Origin: Burkholderiaceae bacterium
GTDB taxonomy: Bacteria; Pseudomonadota; Gammaproteobacteria; Burkholderiales; Burkholderiaceae
DNA: 40,786 nucleotides
Direction: 5' to 3'
Assembly: GCA_947448305.1 (NCBI GenBank)
Contig: CANFME010000009.1
Span: 1 to 40,786, forward strand
The notes under the pieces are model-generated. The model was not told the DNA's origin, made no database searches, and saw only the letters and a program-made list of their open reading frames with translations. The translations under genes and the position numbers were made by a program. Shown here one piece after another: positions 24,166-32,332 of the stretch; within the stretch, counting starts at the first letter, position 1; each line of letters opens with the position of its first letter.

Positions 24166-25332
24166 AATCGGTTGATGTTCAACTAATTCGTTTAAGTATT
24201 TGTGCATTGAATTTCCTTCTTGTTCTAGGAAATTTTGTACCGCATTGGCAAATCTTTCATCAACTAAATAGTGCATTGAATACAGGTTCACGGGTAATAA
24301 TCCGCGATGAATTTTATGTTCACCTTGTGCGCCACCTTCAAAAACACTGATTTTTTCGCGGATGCAAAATTCAATGGATTGGTAGTAAGCTGTTTCAAAA
24401 TGAAGATTACTGACATACTCCGTACTTCCCCAGTATCTACCATAAGCTCGTTCCTTTTCACTGCGATTTCTAAAAAGTAATGAGCTTGCGATACGTCGAT
24501 TATCTTTAATAGCAAAAATGACATGAATGTATTCAGCCATCGTTTTACCAATTATTTCAAAGAAAGATCTCTTCAAATAAGGTGCATTACCGTGATTGAT
24601 GTAATTCGAGTCATAAAAGGTATAAAAATCATCCCAGTCACTTGTATCCATGGTCGAGCCAGGTTTGTGTTCAAAGTAAACTCCTGCTTCTTCAACACTT
24701 TGTCTCTCCCTAAGAATGTTGTTTCGTCTCTTTTTATTGAGGGTATATAAGAATTCATGGAAATCAATTAATTTCTCTGAGGGTCTATCGAGTGATTGAT
24801 TTTGCCAATGAAACTGGATCGATTCTCTGCGCTGAAAATTAAATTTCTTTAGTAACTCTTCGCTCTCATTGTTGGGGAAGAGTATGTGCATGGAAGAAAT
24901 ATTTTGCTCCTTTATCCATTGCAAACAGGTGGCGATTAAAATTTCTTGCGCATCTTGGTGCTTACCAATTACACGTGACCCACTTACTGGAGTAAACGGA
25001 ATAGCGCAGAGTAACTTGGGATAATATTGCAGTCCATTTTGTTGATATGCATTGGCCCAGGCCCAGTCAAAAACAAACTCTCCATAAGAGTGCTTTTTTA
25101 AATATGCAGGCATTGCGCAGAGTAAAGCATCATTTTCGCGAAGTCTTACTGCGAAATGACAAGGTTGCCACCCAGTCGATACAGAAACACTACCACTTAG
25201 CTCCATGGCCTCCAAGTATTCATGACGAATAAAAGGAGACGCATCTGGGTCGGTAATTAACTGATTCCATTCAGTTGCTGGAATATGACTAATGCTTTCG
25301 TGTATCTCAGTGTAAAACAAAGATTCAGTCAA
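24154..25332 (-). CDS. FemAB/GNAT-like protein of the DUF482 (PF04339) family
   Basis: The 392-residue protein belongs to the family related to peptidoglycan-bridge aminoacyltransferases with double acyltransferase folds. The N-terminal block IPATEWNQLITDPDASPFIRHEYLEAME and the central RRNNILRERQSVEEAGV and ASSLLFRN are typical; I quote only parts here. C-terminal FEGGAQGEHKIHRGLLPV is the family's most conserved stretch. Its biochemical role is not established; bacterial peptidogalycan-type modification is often stated on the basis of fold. It lies 6 bases after the carboxymuconolactone decarboxylase-like gene on the same strand. Confidence 0.85.
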   Translation of the reverse strand: MTESLFYTEIHESISHIPATEWNQLITDPDASPFIRHEYLEAMELSGSVSVSTGWQPCHFAVRLRENDALLCAMPAYLKKHSYGEFVFDWAWANAYQQNGLQYYPKLLCAIPFTPVSGSRVIGKHQDAQEILIATCLQWIKEQNISSMHILFPNNESEELLKKFNFQRRESIQFHWQNQSLDRPSEKLIDFHEFLYTLNKKRRNNILRERQSVEEAGVYFEHKPGSTMDTSDWDDFYTFYDSNYINHGNAPYLKRSFFEIIGKTMAEYIHVIFAIKDNRRIASSLLFRNRSEKERAYGRYWGSTEYVSNLHFETAYYQSIEFCIREKISVFEGGAQGEHKIHRGLLPVNLYSMHYLVDERFANAVQNFLEQEGNSMHKYLNELVEHQPIKKS

Positions 25333-25338
25333 TTTAGA

Positions 25339-25881
25339 TTAATGACTTTCTGGAGAAACACCAGTGGCGATTAAAAATCTAGAAACCATGTTGTAGGTTG
25401 CAACGACCGCAACCATTTCTACTGTTTCTTGGTTTCCAAGCGTTTTTTGTAAACGTTCCATCACTTCGACGGGCACTTCAACATGTCTAGTCATAGCGAC
25501 CGTCAGTGCAATGACATCAAGTTCCGTAGCGTCAAATAAACTCGAGTTAAACGCTTGCGTATCAATCTTTCTTAGTTCATCTACTTGTGCCTGAGTACCG
25601 CCTGCTTTTAAGAGCTCGGGAGCATGATGAATAAACTCATATTCAGCACGATTCAAAATAGCTACACCACACATACCTATTTCTTTGTACTTATCATCAA
25701 GAGTAAGGTTCTCTCGAATTTCTTTTAAATGGGCATTCCAACCTCTGATTAAGGCAGGGCTATTGAGTAGCATTCTGTCTAAATTGAGGAGAGTACCTCC
25801 CCTGCGAGCACGCACAGCGTCTACAATTTCTTTTGGCTCTTTGAGATCGATTGGTAAATAAGGGATAATTTGTTTTGTCAT
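25339..25881 (-). CDS. Carboxymuconolactone decarboxylase-like protein
   Basis: The 180-residue protein has the helical CMD fold (PF02627), with the conserved stretch MCGVAILNRAEYEFIHHAPELLKAG around residues 80-105, quoted here only as positions and its EFIHH motif. The CxxC redox pair of AhpD-type members is absent, so thiol peroxidase activity is unlikely. Members without it act as decarboxylases or have unknown roles. The AT-rich 84-base gap upstream is shared with the divergent Rieske gene. The true substrate cannot be inferred, and no protocatechuate pathway genes are nearby. Confidence 0.83.
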   Translation of the reverse strand: MTKQIIPYLPIDLKEPKEIVDAVRARRGGTLLNLDRMLLNSPALIRGWNAHLKEIRENLTLDDKYKEIGMCGVAILNRAEYEFIHHAPELLKAGGTQAQVDELRKIDTQAFNSSLFDATELDVIALTVAMTRHVEVPVEVMERLQKTLGNQETVEMVAVVATYNMVSRFLIATGVSPESH

Positions 25882-25965
25882 GGTCTGAATAATTATGAAA
25901 GAGTTGTCTGAATAAATGTTTTTTGCTATAAAAATGATTTTAAACCTTTTTAAATCGATGCTCTG

Positions 25966-26385
25966 ATGAATGTAACTCCCAATGATTTGATCGTTCGAAA
26001 AGGGGGCTTAATTTGCCATTCAAAGTCTCTTGGTAACCATCAAGCAAAACGTTTTCAAATTCTTTGCTCAGACATCCATCCTTTTCCAGGTATGAATGCA
26101 GACCCTGAGGATTACTTACCTGCATTTATTCTTCGTAAGGATCAGGCTGTCGTCGCTTATTTAAATCGTTGCGCACACTTGCCGATGGAAATGGATTGGA
26201 ATCCATCAGAGTTCTTTGATGAAGACTTTAACCACATTATTTGTGCGACACACTATGCAGTGTATGAGATTGAGACTGGAAACTGTCTACGTGGGCCGTG
26301 TCCGAAAGGAGCAAAGCTGATTCCATTAGCAATCAAAGTTGTAGAAGAAGAAATTATTTTTCTTGGTAGTAAAGACAATCAATAA
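25966..26385 (+). CDS. Small Rieske [2Fe-2S] domain protein
   Basis: The 139-residue protein has a Rieske cluster motif: CxH at C69/H71 (NRCAHLP) and CxxH at C93/H96 (ICATHYAVY). The 21-residue spacing fits Rieske ferredoxins. No membrane anchor, Tat signal or oxygenase domain is present, so it is probably a soluble electron carrier or a redox partner. Three more Cys residues (C18, C34, C107, C112 region) lie outside the motif. It diverges from the CMD-like gene and its stop lies 17 bases from the convergent darP. Confidence 0.88.
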   Translation: MNVTPNDLIVRKGGLICHSKSLGNHQAKRFQILCSDIHPFPGMNADPEDYLPAFILRKDQAVVAYLNRCAHLPMEMDWNPSEFFDEDFNHIICATHYAVYEIETGNCLRGPCPKGAKLIPLAIKVVEEEIIFLGSKDNQ

Positions 26386-26402
26386 TTTTTCTCACAAAGG
26401 CT

Positions 26403-26954
26403 TTACTCGGTCTCAGGGCTGTTCTCATTACCATCTAAAGCTTTTAGAATTTGAAATATTTCTCTAAAAGCTTTTGGTGGTTTATTCTCAGCTTTTTCTT
26501 TTCTAGCATTACGAATAAGGGTTCTTAAGTTTAGTAAATCCTGTCCTGGGTGATCCTGTATCAATTGAGTGAGTCTTGAATCATTATTCAGTAAATCTTC
26601 CCGTAAACGCTCGAGATGATGAAACTTAGCAATTTCTACTTTATTGACGCCTTTAATTGCCTCTAAGCGTGCTTCTATTGCGCTAATTTCCTCATCATCC
26701 AGAGCCCTCATTAACTTTCCTAGAAAAAGTTTATGGCGTTTGATCGCACCAAAAGTTTTAATTTTCTCAGTTTCTAATAGCTTTTCTTTTAATCGCTCTT
26801 CAACCGGTAATGATTTAATTTGATCAATACTTAACTCTGAAAGGGTCTTGGCTAAATCTTGCCTTGCCAACATTTGACGTTTAATTTCTGATTTGCTAGG
26901 GCCATCGTATTCATCATCGAATTCGTCTGACATTCCATTGTGGCTATTTTGCAT
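26403..26954 (-). CDS. darP: DarP/YjgA (DUF615) ribosome-associated protein
   Basis: Assembly factor acting at late stages of the 50S subunit (E. coli DarP). The 183-residue protein is highly charged and helical, with the family pattern PSKSEIKRQMLARQDLA near residues 19-35 and the conserved GKLMRALDDEEI and AKFHHLERLREDLL later. No membrane segment is present. The chosen ATG has a GAGAG element 9 bases upstream; a start at residue 8 would also work. It follows selO with 35 bases between, so both probably share a transcript beginning at the Bug receptor. Confidence 0.9.
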   Translation of the reverse strand: MQNSHNGMSDEFDDEYDGPSKSEIKRQMLARQDLAKTLSELSIDQIKSLPVEERLKEKLLETEKIKTFGAIKRHKLFLGKLMRALDDEEISAIEARLEAIKGVNKVEIAKFHHLERLREDLLNNDSRLTQLIQDHPGQDLLNLRTLIRNARKEKAENKPPKAFREIFQILKALDGNENSPETE

Positions 26955-26989
26955 CTAAAAGTTCTCTCTTCAAATTCTCTAAATCTGGC

Positions 26990-28477
26990 TCAGGAAGAGC
27001 ATGATACGCTAATCTGTGAAGCCCAGTCAGGGGGTAACTTTGCAAATTCAGAAAATTGTGGCTGTTCATCAAATGGCTTTTGTAAACACTCTTGCAGTTG
27101 ATGGACTAGACCAAAATCTCCATTTTCGGCATTTTCAATGGCTTTTTGAGCAAGATATTGGCGCAGGATATATTTAGGGTTGTGTCTTCTCATCTGTGCT
27201 GCAATGTCCTGCGCACTATCGCTCGGGATCATAGCAAGATATTTTTGAAGCCAAAGATCAATTCCTTGATGATCTAAAAATAAATCTTTAATCACTGAGA
27301 TAGAAGCGATTGACGTTGTATCAACAACATCACAAAGGGCTCTAAAGAAAAAGGTGTAATCTACTTTGTTACGATCTAATAGTAAAACCAATTCTTCTAC
27401 TGAAGCGTTTTCTGCTTGAGGGAGACCTAGCTTTAATCGCATTTCTTCTTGATAGAAGTGCTCGTATTTTTGTGGGAATTGAAACAATAACTCCTTTAAT
27501 TGCTCTACTTTTGCATCAATCAATACCTCATCTTGACCTGGCGCTATCAATGGTAATAGTGCTTCTGCTAAACGTACTAAGTTCCAATGAAACACATTTG
27601 GTTGATTTAAATAAGAGTATCTACCAGCGCTGTCACTATGATTGCAAATGTATTTTAAGTCGGTTGCATCGATAAAACTGAACGGACCATAATCAAGGGT
27701 TAGACCAAGGATTGACATATTGTCAGTATTTAATACGCCGTGACAAAATCCCACAGCTTGCCATTTGGCAACTAATGCAGCATTTTTTGCAATGACATCT
27801 TCGAGTAAAGCCAGATAAGGCTCTTCAGAATTGATGTGGTGAGGGTAGTGATTTTTAATCACGAAATCGGCTAGCTGCGCTAACTCTTCATACTGCTGAT
27901 TTGACGCAAAATGTTCAAAGTGACCAAAACGAATAAAACTGGGTGCTACCCGAGTGACTACCGCTGCTGTTTCAACTTCTTCTCGAACAATAGGAGCACT
28001 TGAGTGGGTCAGTGCGAGTGCTCGCGTAGTTGGAATCCCAAGGCCTGCAATCGCCTCAGAACATAAAAACTCACGGATAGAAGATCTTAAAACCGCACGA
28101 CCATCACCCATCCTTGAATAGGGTGTTTTACCAGCGCCTTTAAGCTGAATTTCAAAAGACGCTTCACCATTCTGAACAGTACCAAGATGAATCGCACGGC
28201 CATCACCTAGTTGTCCTGCCCAAACTCCAAATTGGTGACCAGAATAGACCGTTGAGTAAGCTTGGTAGTTTTCTAAAGAAGCATTACCTGTAAGAACCTC
28301 TAAATTATGTTGATCTAACTCCCAACCAGCTGAAAAGCCAATACTTTTGGCAACATCTTGAGAAGCAGCTCCCCAAAACGAGTCAGGTAAAGGGGTCGGT
28401 TTTAAAGTCGTAAAGAACGCATTACCTAACTTTAAAAAGCCTTCTTGCCAAAGGAGTGAGTCAATAGATTTAGACAT
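26990..28477 (-). CDS. selO: SelO (YdiU) protein AMPylase
   Basis: Pseudokinase-fold enzyme that transfers AMP from ATP to Ser, Thr or Tyr of redox proteins. The 495-residue protein is intact. QLKGAGKTPYSRMGDGRA (from 111) contains the nucleotide-binding lysines. D252, N253 in VLNTDNMS and D262 in TLDYGPF are the catalytic and metal residues. The C-terminus ends VSCSS, with Cys in place of the selenocysteine found in eukaryotic SelO. The gene starts 3 bases after the Bug receptor stop and runs on to darP. Its role in oxidative stress fits with MsrPQ a few kilobases away, but no regulation is visible. Confidence 0.95.
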   Translation of the reverse strand: MSKSIDSLLWQEGFLKLGNAFFTTLKPTPLPDSFWGAASQDVAKSIGFSAGWELDQHNLEVLTGNASLENYQAYSTVYSGHQFGVWAGQLGDGRAIHLGTVQNGEASFEIQLKGAGKTPYSRMGDGRAVLRSSIREFLCSEAIAGLGIPTTRALALTHSSAPIVREEVETAAVVTRVAPSFIRFGHFEHFASNQQYEELAQLADFVIKNHYPHHINSEEPYLALLEDVIAKNAALVAKWQAVGFCHGVLNTDNMSILGLTLDYGPFSFIDATDLKYICNHSDSAGRYSYLNQPNVFHWNLVRLAEALLPLIAPGQDEVLIDAKVEQLKELLFQFPQKYEHFYQEEMRLKLGLPQAENASVEELVLLLDRNKVDYTFFFRALCDVVDTTSIASISVIKDLFLDHQGIDLWLQKYLAMIPSDSAQDIAAQMRRHNPKYILRQYLAQKAIENAENGDFGLVHQLQECLQKPFDEQPQFSEFAKLPPDWASQISVSCSS

Positions 28478-28480
28478 GCG

Positions 28481-29491
28481 TTATTCAACTTTACCAATTT
28501 TTTTAACTATCTCAGACATTTTCTTGGCGTCTGTATCCCAATACTTTTGGAACTCAGGTGCATCGAGATACTGAATAGGAGAACCAGCTCCTTCTAAAAT
28601 CATTTTGACTTTTTCATCATTAACGGCTGCTTTCGCAGCAAGTCGAAGTTTTTCTACGATTGGCGCCGGAGTATCTTTAGGAACAAATAAACCGGACCAT
28701 TGTGCAAATTCAATCTTTTCACCCAGCTCTTTTAAACTAGGAACTTCAGGCATGCTAGCGAGACGACCTTCGCCCCAATGCACTAAGGCTCTGACTTTGC
28801 CTGCTTTTATTTGTTGAACAATTGAGGCAGGACCCGTGGCAATAGCGTCTACTTGTCCACCCAATAAGGCCACGATCGCAGGACCAGCACCTGTGTATGG
28901 AATATGTGCCATCTCAAACTGATCGTTTAACTTAATCATTTCCATTGGAATGTGCATCGTCCCATAGTTTCCAGATGAACCAAAATTATATTTGCCAGGA
29001 TTTTTTTTCATACCCGCCACAAATTCTGAATAGTTTTTCCACGGGCTATCAGCTTTTACTACCAGAACAGTTGGATCTGCCGTAAACCTAGCAATTGGTG
29101 CAAATTGACTTGTGCGGAAAGAAATTTCCTTACCTAAAATTTTGTCAGCTTCTGGAATAATCGAAATAGAGGAAAGTGTCATTAAGATTGTGTATCCATC
29201 TGGCTTTGCTTTTGATACTGCAGCCATTCCAACCCCACCTCCAGCACCTGCTTTATTTTCAATAATTACAGGTTCACCCAGCTGACGACTCAAAGCTTCT
29301 GCAATTGGTCGGCCAACCGTATCAGCAACACCGCCTGGAGGAAAAGGTACAATCATTGTGATAGGGCGACTTGGCCACTTATCTTGGGCTTGAACATTTC
29401 CTGAATGGAGAAACGGTAAGGAAAGTAACAAGCCTAAAACTGCTAGTTGAAACAATGCAAAGCCTTGTTTGTTGTTTAAATGTGTCGTCAT
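28481..29491 (-). CDS. Bug/TctC-family periplasmic solute receptor
   Basis: The 336-residue protein has a signal peptide of about 35 residues ending NVQA before QDKWPSRPITMIVPFPPGG. The PFPPGGVADTVGR loop and the ENKAGAGGGVG block are fully canonical, unlike the receptor at 7314-8288. It binds an unknown small carboxylate or related ligand in the periplasm. No TctAB genes are nearby. It is the first gene of a minus-strand run with selO and darP, an odd pairing of a transport receptor with stress and ribosome genes, and is divergent from thiD. Confidence 0.94.
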   Translation of the reverse strand: MTTHLNNKQGFALFQLAVLGLLLSLPFLHSGNVQAQDKWPSRPITMIVPFPPGGVADTVGRPIAEALSRQLGEPVIIENKAGAGGGVGMAAVSKAKPDGYTILMTLSSISIIPEADKILGKEISFRTSQFAPIARFTADPTVLVVKADSPWKNYSEFVAGMKKNPGKYNFGSSGNYGTMHIPMEMIKLNDQFEMAHIPYTGAGPAIVALLGGQVDAIATGPASIVQQIKAGKVRALVHWGEGRLASMPEVPSLKELGEKIEFAQWSGLFVPKDTPAPIVEKLRLAAKAAVNDEKVKMILEGAGSPIQYLDAPEFQKYWDTDAKKMSEIVKKIGKVE

Positions 29492-29592
29492 AAATAGTCT
29501 CCCTTTTAAAATAATTTCAACTGTACTGTTATTGTAATTCTTTCGAATAATTTAAGAAGTTCCTGTGAGGCTATAAAGAGGTTTTAGAAAAA

Positions 29593-30417
29593 ATGTATAT
29601 TCCAAAAGTTTTATCGATTGCTGGATCAGATAGTGGTGGCGGAGCTGGAATTCAAGCGGATTTAAAAACTGCTACCTCTCTTGGTTGTTTTGGCATGACC
29701 GTTATTACAGCCGTTACTGCTCAAAATACATTAGGTGTCGATCAAATAGCCCAATTGTCAGAATCGATGATTGCGGCACAATTTAATGCTATTGTGCAGG
29801 ATTTTCAGGTTGATGCTGTAAAAATTGGCATGATAGGTAGTAGCAATACTGTTCAATTGTTAAGTAAGTTATTAGGTGTAAATAGAGAAAATATCGTATT
29901 CGATCCTGTCATGGTGGCTACTTCTGGCGCAATATTGGCCGAGGATCAAATTCAACATTCCATGGCAAATTTATTATTTCCTATCAGTCGTTTAATTACC
30001 CCTAATTTAAATGAGGCCCAAACATTTTTAAATTCTAATCCTATAGAGTCTAGTCAGATGGTTGATGCCGCCAATGAGCTTTTAAAACTAGGAGCGAAAG
30101 CAGTTTTATTAAAAGGAGGGCATTTATCGCAGGAGCAATTAAAAGATGTACTGGTTGAAAAAAATGGCCAACATATCGAAGTAACAGAATTTCATCACCC
30201 CCGTATCTCCACGAAAAACACCCATGGTACTGGTTGTACATTGTCTAGCGCAATTGCTTGTGGTTTAGCTCAAAAGCTGTCATTAAAAATGGCGGTTAAC
30301 AAGGGGATTGACTATACCCAAAGTGCTATCTTAGCGGCTAGTCATATTTCTGAAAAGCAATTAGGCAATGGGCACGGCGCCTTATGGCATTGTTTCCAAC
30401 AGTTCCCAACGCATTAA
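29593..30417 (+). CDS. thiD: Hydroxymethylpyrimidine (phosphate) kinase
   Basis: The enzyme phosphorylates HMP and HMP-P to HMP-PP for thiamin synthesis. The 274-residue protein carries the ribokinase-type motifs: IAGSDSGGGAGIQADLK at the N-terminus, KIGMIGS, AVLLKGGH and the anion hole with catalytic Cys in HGTGCTLSS. It is the usual ThiD size without a fused ThiE or ThiM domain. It reads towards thiE, and its TAA stop interlocks with the thiE stop. Unlike the rest of the thi genes it is not behind the riboswitch, and its own leader shows no TPP element. Confidence 0.95.
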   Translation: MYIPKVLSIAGSDSGGGAGIQADLKTATSLGCFGMTVITAVTAQNTLGVDQIAQLSESMIAAQFNAIVQDFQVDAVKIGMIGSSNTVQLLSKLLGVNRENIVFDPVMVATSGAILAEDQIQHSMANLLFPISRLITPNLNEAQTFLNSNPIESSQMVDAANELLKLGAKAVLLKGGHLSQEQLKDVLVEKNGQHIEVTEFHHPRISTKNTHGTGCTLSSAIACGLAQKLSLKMAVNKGIDYTQSAILAASHISEKQLGNGHGALWHCFQQFPTH

Positions 30418-31349
30418 TCATTCAGTTGAGACTTTAAAATTCTTGCTTGTAGTTGGTCAATCGCAAGCTGATAATCAGGCGCATTAATGACGGACCTCAC
30501 CATCGCCACGGAACCCACCTGACAACTTAAAACAGCTTCTAGATTAGTTTCATCAACTCCCCCGATACCGACTAAAGGATAGGACTTTAATAGCTTGGTG
30601 TAGAAGGCCAAGCGAGCTAATCCCTGAGGTGCAGTCGGCATTACTTTTAAAGTGGTTGGGAAAATAGCACCAAGGGCAATATAGCTTGGTGATATTTCAT
30701 CAGCTCGTTGCATTTCAGCAACTCCGTGGGTACTAATTCCCAAACGAAGCTGATTAGATTTGATTAAATCAAAGTCAGCGGTATCAATGTCCTCTTGACC
30801 TAAATGGACCCCATAGGCCCCGTACTCAATAGCAAGTTCCCAAAAGTCATTAATAAAAAGTTGGCAAGAAAATTGTTTGGCGATTTGAATAGCTTTTTTT
30901 ACTTCTTGTCGAATTGCATCTTTATCCTCAGATTTAAAACGTAATTGCACGGTTTTAACACCGGCAATTAAGAGTTTTTCAATCCAATCTGCAGTGGGTG
31001 CAACCACATAAAGTCCAAGATTTTGGGGGCAGCTTGGGAATGAGTTATTTCCTTTGGGACCTTGAATATTAAATAGCGCTGGATCAGTAGGCCAATCTAA
31101 AAGGTCAAACTGAGCGATGGAAGGATTATTATTTTGCCAAGCTTTTGCAATGGCCTCTGCATCGATTTCCATAAAACCAAGTTCATAGCAAGCTTCTTTG
31201 ACTAGTTGATAAACAAGATTTGAATCCGAAAAACTTAATTGGGTCAAATGATCACGTTGTTCGATGTTCAGAGATCGATAATGGTCAATCAACTTTTCTC
31301 GAAGTGATTGATATTGGGCAGGGAGTTGTGAAGTTAACTTTGATGCCAA
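30414..31349 (-). CDS. thiE: Thiamin-phosphate synthase with N-terminal extension
   Basis: The enzyme joins HMP-PP and thiazole phosphate. The ThiE barrel occupies about residues 110-311: GVKTVQLRFKSED, LFINDFWELAIEYGAYGVHLGQ (quoted as motifs INDFW and VHLGQED), GISTHG, IFPTTLK with the phosphate-contacting Lys, and LVGIGGVDETN. The first 108 residues are not part of the usual 210-residue enzyme; they look helical, with EACYELGF and DLLDWPTDPALFN as conserved-looking spots, and no ThiD motif can be seen. The gene overlaps thiG by 16 bases at its start and thiD by 4 at its end. The extension's function is unknown. Confidence 0.9.
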   Translation of the reverse strand: MASKLTSQLPAQYQSLREKLIDHYRSLNIEQRDHLTQLSFSDSNLVYQLVKEACYELGFMEIDAEAIAKAWQNNNPSIAQFDLLDWPTDPALFNIQGPKGNNSFPSCPQNLGLYVVAPTADWIEKLLIAGVKTVQLRFKSEDKDAIRQEVKKAIQIAKQFSCQLFINDFWELAIEYGAYGVHLGQEDIDTADFDLIKSNQLRLGISTHGVAEMQRADEISPSYIALGAIFPTTLKVMPTAPQGLARLAFYTKLLKSYPLVGIGGVDETNLEAVLSCQVGSVAMVRSVINAPDYQLAIDQLQARILKSQLND

Positions 31350-32134
31350 AATGGAATTCCTAAATTAGGCGTACTTGCTTGAGCTTGTTCATGTTCTGGC
31401 ATCGCGCCTGCTAAAAAAGCATCTCTGCCAGCTTTAACGGCACCGGCAAAGGCGTTTGCCATTTTGATGGGATTGTGGGCAAGAGCTACTGCGGTATTAA
31501 GAAGAACGCCGTCGTATCCCCACTCTAGAACAGTTGTCGCATGCGAAGGTAATCCAAGACCCGCATCAACAATCATTGGTACTGAAATTCTTTCTCTAAG
31601 AAGCTTTAATCCATAAGGATTGATGGGGCCTTTACCTGTCCCAATTGGGGCCGCCCACGGCATGATTGCTTGACATCCAACATCAACAAGTCCTTGACAG
31701 AGGATTAAGTCATCAGTGCAATAAGGTAAAACCTTAAAGCCGTCTTTAATGAGGCGTTCTGCAGTAGCAACCAAATGCAATGTATCAGGTTGTAATGTGT
31801 AATCATCGCCAATCAGCTCTAACTTGATCCAGTCGGTTTCAAAAACTTCTCTTGCCATGTGCGCGACTTGAATCACTTCTTCAGGGCGATGACAGCCCGC
31901 AGTATTGGGCAATATTGGTACGTTGAGTTTTTTTAAGATATCCCAAAAACCACTGGAGATTTGATCTGGGTTTGCGCCTTGTCTTCTTAAAGAAGCGGTT
32001 ACCATTGCTGGCTTACTTTCTTGAATACAGCTCTCTAAAATACTGGGAGAGGGATACCTAGAAGTTCCAAGTAGTAATCTAGATGGAAATTGTTGCCCAT
32101 ATAACTCTAAAAAATCATCATGATTATGATTCAT
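31334..32134 (-). CDS. thiG: Thiazole synthase
   Basis: The enzyme condenses deoxyxylulose phosphate, dehydroglycine and ThiS-thiocarboxylate into the thiazole phosphate. The 266-residue protein has the Schiff-base Lys at K104 in DWIKLELIGDD, the phosphate-binding GIGKG-type segment here AAPIGTGKGPINP, and the C-terminal VDAGLGLPSHA. Length is normal. It overlaps thiE by 16 bases and follows thiS after 3 bases, so it is translated with them as a unit under the riboswitch upstream of thiC. Confidence 0.96.
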   Translation of the reverse strand: MNHNHDDFLELYGQQFPSRLLLGTSRYPSPSILESCIQESKPAMVTASLRRQGANPDQISSGFWDILKKLNVPILPNTAGCHRPEEVIQVAHMAREVFETDWIKLELIGDDYTLQPDTLHLVATAERLIKDGFKVLPYCTDDLILCQGLVDVGCQAIMPWAAPIGTGKGPINPYGLKLLRERISVPMIVDAGLGLPSHATTVLEWGYDGVLLNTAVALAHNPIKMANAFAGAVKAGRDAFLAGAMPEHEQAQASTPNLGIPFWHQS

Positions 32135-32137
32135 CTT

Positions 32138-32332
32138 TTACCCCCCAGTAACTGGCGAAATAACTTCAATTTTGTCACCGTCTTGCACTGGTGTTTCACC
32201 ATAGACACTTTTAGGAATAAAGGTGCCATTTTTGGCGATACCGAAAGGTGGCTTAGGAGTAATTTCAGAAATCAACTCTTGAAGATGTTTTGCTGAAGTC
32301 TGAAAAGGTTCTAGATTAATGATGACTTGCAT
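32138..32332 (-). CDS. thiS: ThiS sulfur-carrier protein
   Basis: Small ubiquitin-fold carrier whose C-terminal Gly-Gly is thiocarboxylated to feed sulfur to ThiG. The ATG at 32332 gives 64 residues ending SPVTGG. A TTG at 32350 would add six residues but has no better ribosome-binding site, so I take the ATG. The gene overlaps the end of thiO by 17 bases. No thiF adenylyltransferase gene lies in the cluster, so activation must be supplied from elsewhere. Confidence 0.93.
   Translation of the reverse strand: MQVIINLEPFQTSAKHLQELISEITPKPPFGIAKNGTFIPKSVYGETPVQDGDKIEVISPVTGG

Noticed and set aside
25339-25881. AhpD-type alkylhydroperoxidase
   Set aside because: The CxxC pair essential for that activity is missing.
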